NCBI GenBank assembly: GCA_016207475.1
Contig: JACQPM010000146.1
Location: 1-7,406 of the forward strand
From: Methanobacteriota archaeon
Lineage (GTDB): Archaea > Hydrothermarchaeota > Hydrothermarchaeia > Hydrothermarchaeales > JACQPM01
Direction of reading: 5' to 3'
Length of the DNA: 7,406 nt
A program made the position numbers and the translations under genes. Positions 5,390 to 7,406 of this stretch are shown piece by piece. The number at the start of each line of letters is the position of its first letter. The first letter of the stretch is position 1. The notes beneath the pieces were generated by a model. The model had not been told where the DNA came from. It did no database searches and saw only the letters and a program-made list of their open reading frames with translations.

Positions 5390-6512
5390 CGTCCTTTTGA
5401 GGTTCGTAGACTGGGTCGGAGAAGGGACCCTGAGCAGCGCCGAGAGGGCCTACCGGAGGGCCCAAGAGGTCTCCCTGGTCCTCAAGGAGCAGGACGAGGC
5501 CGCCAGGGCCGTCCTGGGCCGGAAGGCGGTTGAGGGGGAGGAGCGGAGGAAGGCCCTGGAGGAGAAGCTCTCCAGGATAAAGGAGGTCCTGGAGGTGGAG
5601 GAGGCAGGGGAAGAGGAGGTGGAGTTCAAGCGGGAGAGCGAGGAGCTCAAGATCCCTCTCTCGACCAGGCTGGCGGACTCCTTGGCAGGGGTCTTTGCCG
5701 GGAGGACGAAGCCTGTCGAGTCCTTCTACAGGGGGATCCAGGAGGACCTCTACAAGGCCAATATCTTCATGCCCGTCTCCAAGTACATAGCCCTCTCCCT
5801 GGGCATAAGCCTCGTCGCTGCCCTGGGGGCCGGGGTGCTATTCACCGTGGCCCTGGGTAGCGCCATGGGCCTCCAGGGCGCCCTCCTGGGCCTGGCCCTC
5901 GCCGTGCCCGTCTTCGGCCTGGCCATGTTCTTCACCAAGATGCATCCAAAGTCCAAGGTGAAGGGCAGGAGCGAAGCCTTCGGCAGGGAGCTCCCCTTCG
6001 CCCTCAGGCACATGGCCACCCAGCTCAGCTCCGGATCCGGGCTGTTGGAGACCATGCGCTCCATCTCCCAGAGCGAGTACGGCGTGCTGTCGGAGGAGTT
6101 CAAGAGGGCGGTCAGAGAGATCGACAGGGGCGCAACGATCGAAGAGTCTTACGAGCGGATGAACATCCGGATAGAATCCCCGGGGCTGAAGAAGGCCTCC
6201 AGGCAGATAATATCCACCCTGAGGACCGGCGGCAATCTGGCCAACACCCTCAAGATCATAGCCGAGGAGGTCTCCATGGAGATGAGGATGAAGCTCAAGG
6301 ACTTCATCCAGGTCCTGAACTCCTTCTCTCTCATCTACATGTTCGTCGTCGTGGTGGCACCGGTCCTCATAACAACCCTGGTCATAGCCATGGGGATAGC
6401 GCTGAAGCATCTCCCGATACCCCCGGCCACCATATGGCTCCTCTACATGGCCTTCTTCGGTATCTCCGTCTATATGACCTTCATGGTGAAGAAGTTCGAG
6501 CCGAAGGTGTGA
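5382..6512 (+). CDS. T2SF/TadB-like inner-membrane platform protein 1
   Basis: This 376-residue protein is an integral membrane platform subunit of the GspF/TadB/TadC/FlaJ group, the part of the machine the motor ATPase acts on. The N-terminal ~125 residues are cytosolic; residues 18-90 are rich in Glu, Lys and Arg and look like a long helix or coiled coil. Hydrophobic segments follow at about 133-159 and 163-185. The cytosolic T2SF helical domain is at about 200-310, with EYGVLSEEF (232-240), RGATIEE (249-255) and GGNLANTL (283-290). Two more membrane segments are at about 313-340 and 349-368. There is no signal peptide. The GTG start overlaps the ATPase stop by 8 bases, so the two genes are surely co-transcribed. 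The family is clear; whether it is the TadB or TadC equivalent is a guess based on gene order. Confidence 0.9.
   Translation: MPNVLLRFVDWVGEGTLSSAERAYRRAQEVSLVLKEQDEAARAVLGRKAVEGEERRKALEEKLSRIKEVLEVEEAGEEEVEFKRESEELKIPLSTRLADSLAGVFAGRTKPVESFYRGIQEDLYKANIFMPVSKYIALSLGISLVAALGAGVLFTVALGSAMGLQGALLGLALAVPVFGLAMFFTKMHPKSKVKGRSEAFGRELPFALRHMATQLSSGSGLLETMRSISQSEYGVLSEEFKRAVREIDRGATIEESYERMNIRIESPGLKKASRQIISTLRTGGNLANTLKIIAEEVSMEMRMKLKDFIQVLNSFSLIYMFVVVVAPVLITTLVIAMGIALKHLPIPPATIWLLYMAFFGISVYMTFMVKKFEPKV
6504..6509 (+). promoter_or_regulatory. ribosome-binding site for the second T2SF gene
   Basis: AAGGTG, containing AGGTG of the 16S complement GGAGGTGAT, ends four bases before the ATG at 6514 and overlaps the stop of the preceding gene. 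It decides the start of the second platform gene. Confidence 0.5.
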
Positions 6513-6513
6513 C

Positions 6514-7406
6514 ATGGCCGAGGAAGAGAAAAGACCCCCATCCGCCAGAAGGAGGATAAAGATCCCCAGGGCCCTAGTGCCAAAGAAGCTCCTGAACGAG
6601 ATGGACTTCCTCCTGGCAAAGGCCAACATAACCTTCTCTGCCCAGGAGTGGATAGGCCTCTTCACCGTCGTTGCGATCGTCCTCCTGGCCCTCGGCACCC
6701 TCCTCTCCCCTTTCACGGGCCTGATACTGGCCGTCTCCGCCTACGGGGCCATGTACATCTATCCAAGGCTCCAGGCCGACAAGCGCCGCGCAGCGCTGGA
6801 GGAGGCCCTGCCCGACGCCCTCCACCACATGGCCGTCTCCATAAGGACGGGCCTCGTCCTGGAGAGCGTCATCCAGGAGATCTCCACCGCCGAGTACGGC
6901 GTCCTATCCGACGAGTTCACCCAGATCGTGGTGGAGATGCACAGGGGACGCCCTCTCAAAGAGGCGTTGATAGCCTTCTCGAAGCGCTCCGGCTCCAAAC
7001 AGGTGGAGAGGGCCATGCGCCTCCTCCTGGAGGGTGTGGAGGCCGGCGGGCCCATCTCCGATGTCCTGGACGAGGTCTCCGAGGATCTAAGGGCCATAAG
7101 GGTCGTCCAGCGGGAGAGGAAGTCCATGACCTCCCAGCAGATCTCGTTCCTGGCCATGGCCTCCCTGGTGGCAGGCCCCTTCGTCATGGGGGTCGTAGCC
7201 TCCCTGCCGGCGGTCATGGCCCAGGTAGCAGGCCCCATAGGCGGGGCCGAGTTCCCGCTGGAGGAGGTCCAGGGGGTGGTCACCGCCCTGACCTTCTACG
7301 TCGTCGCCCAGGCGTGCAGCGCCGCCCTGATGATAGGCGTCGTCATGTTCGGGGACGCGAAGAAGGGCTTCAAGTTCATGATCCCCATGGCCCTCGTGGC
7401 CTACGC
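6514..7406 (+). CDS. T2SF/TadC-like inner-membrane platform protein 2 (3' end beyond window)
   Basis: An open frame runs from ATG 6514 to the window edge: 297 complete codons with no stop. The basic N-terminus (1-44, including ARRRIK at 11-16) is cytosolic. Hydrophobic segments lie at about 46-64 and 67-84. A T2SF helical domain covers about 90-205, with EYGVLSDEF (127-135), HRGRPLKEAL (143-152) and GGPISDVL (178-185). Further membrane segments are at about 210-236 and 257-280, and another probably begins near 288. It is a distant paralogue of the preceding protein, sharing the EYGVLS motif and domain order but lacking its acidic N-terminal extension. One base separates it from the upstream stop, so it belongs to the same operon. 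In Tad systems two such proteins form the platform together, which fits this arrangement. The length of the missing end is unknown. Confidence 0.9.
   Translation, partial: MAEEEKRPPSARRRIKIPRALVPKKLLNEMDFLLAKANITFSAQEWIGLFTVVAIVLLALGTLLSPFTGLILAVSAYGAMYIYPRLQADKRRAALEEALPDALHHMAVSIRTGLVLESVIQEISTAEYGVLSDEFTQIVVEMHRGRPLKEALIAFSKRSGSKQVERAMRLLLEGVEAGGPISDVLDEVSEDLRAIRVVQRERKSMTSQQISFLAMASLVAGPFVMGVVASLPAVMAQVAGPIGGAEFPLEEVQGVVTALTFYVVAQACSAALMIGVVMFGDAKKGFKFMIPMALVAY

Noticed and set aside
2240..7406. Archaellum (fla/arl) operon
   Set aside because: The motor and platform families are related, but the platform is split in two, the ATPase is doubled, and no archaellin or other arl-like gene is present in the window. 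The label would be unsupported.
1..7406. CRISPR arrays, tRNA or rRNA genes, insertion sequences, attachment sites
   Set aside because: No short spaced direct repeats, cloverleaf-like segments, rRNA-like stretches, transposase motifs or terminal inverted repeats were seen.

Overview
The window looks like a piece of a GC-rich, probably euryarchaeal chromosome. The evidence is an archaeal-type phosphoglycerate kinase, FlaI/TadA-like secretion ATPase domains, heavy use of AGG arginine and ATA isoleucine codons, TATA-box-like elements about 25 nt ahead of starts, and very short or absent leaders. I cannot fix the lineage from this sequence; a Thermoplasmata- or methanogen-related group would fit, but that is a guess.

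The left part reads leftward (minus strand). It holds the first 19 codons of an unidentified gene (58 to 2), an AT-rich intergenic stretch with several TATA-like boxes (59-170), a MinD-family ATPase (917-171) and phosphoglycerate kinase (2134-914). pgk and minD overlap by 4 bases (ATGA) and are very likely one transcript. pgk appears to start at TTG.

A 105-bp divergent promoter region (2135-2239) separates these from a rightward cluster. It contains a TATA-like element for each direction and a perfect 10-bp palindrome.

The right part is a type II/IV-filament or secretion motor operon. Its first gene is the highlight: a 1049-residue protein made of two complete secretion ATPases in tandem in one open frame. 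The two halves align without a gap over about 470 residues at a constant offset of 521, with about 56% identity by hand count, and both keep every recognisable catalytic motif. It is followed, with an 8-base overlap and a GTG start, by a 376-residue T2SF/TadB-like membrane platform protein. One base after that gene's stop comes a second T2SF/TadC-like platform protein, which runs off the window end.

My reading is that the double ATPase drives a platform built from the two T2SF proteins, either to assemble a pilus-like filament or to export protein. No pilin, prepilin peptidase or other component lies inside the window, so the substrate is unknown. The MinD-family protein is a conceivable positioning factor for such a machine, but it is transcribed away from it with pgk.
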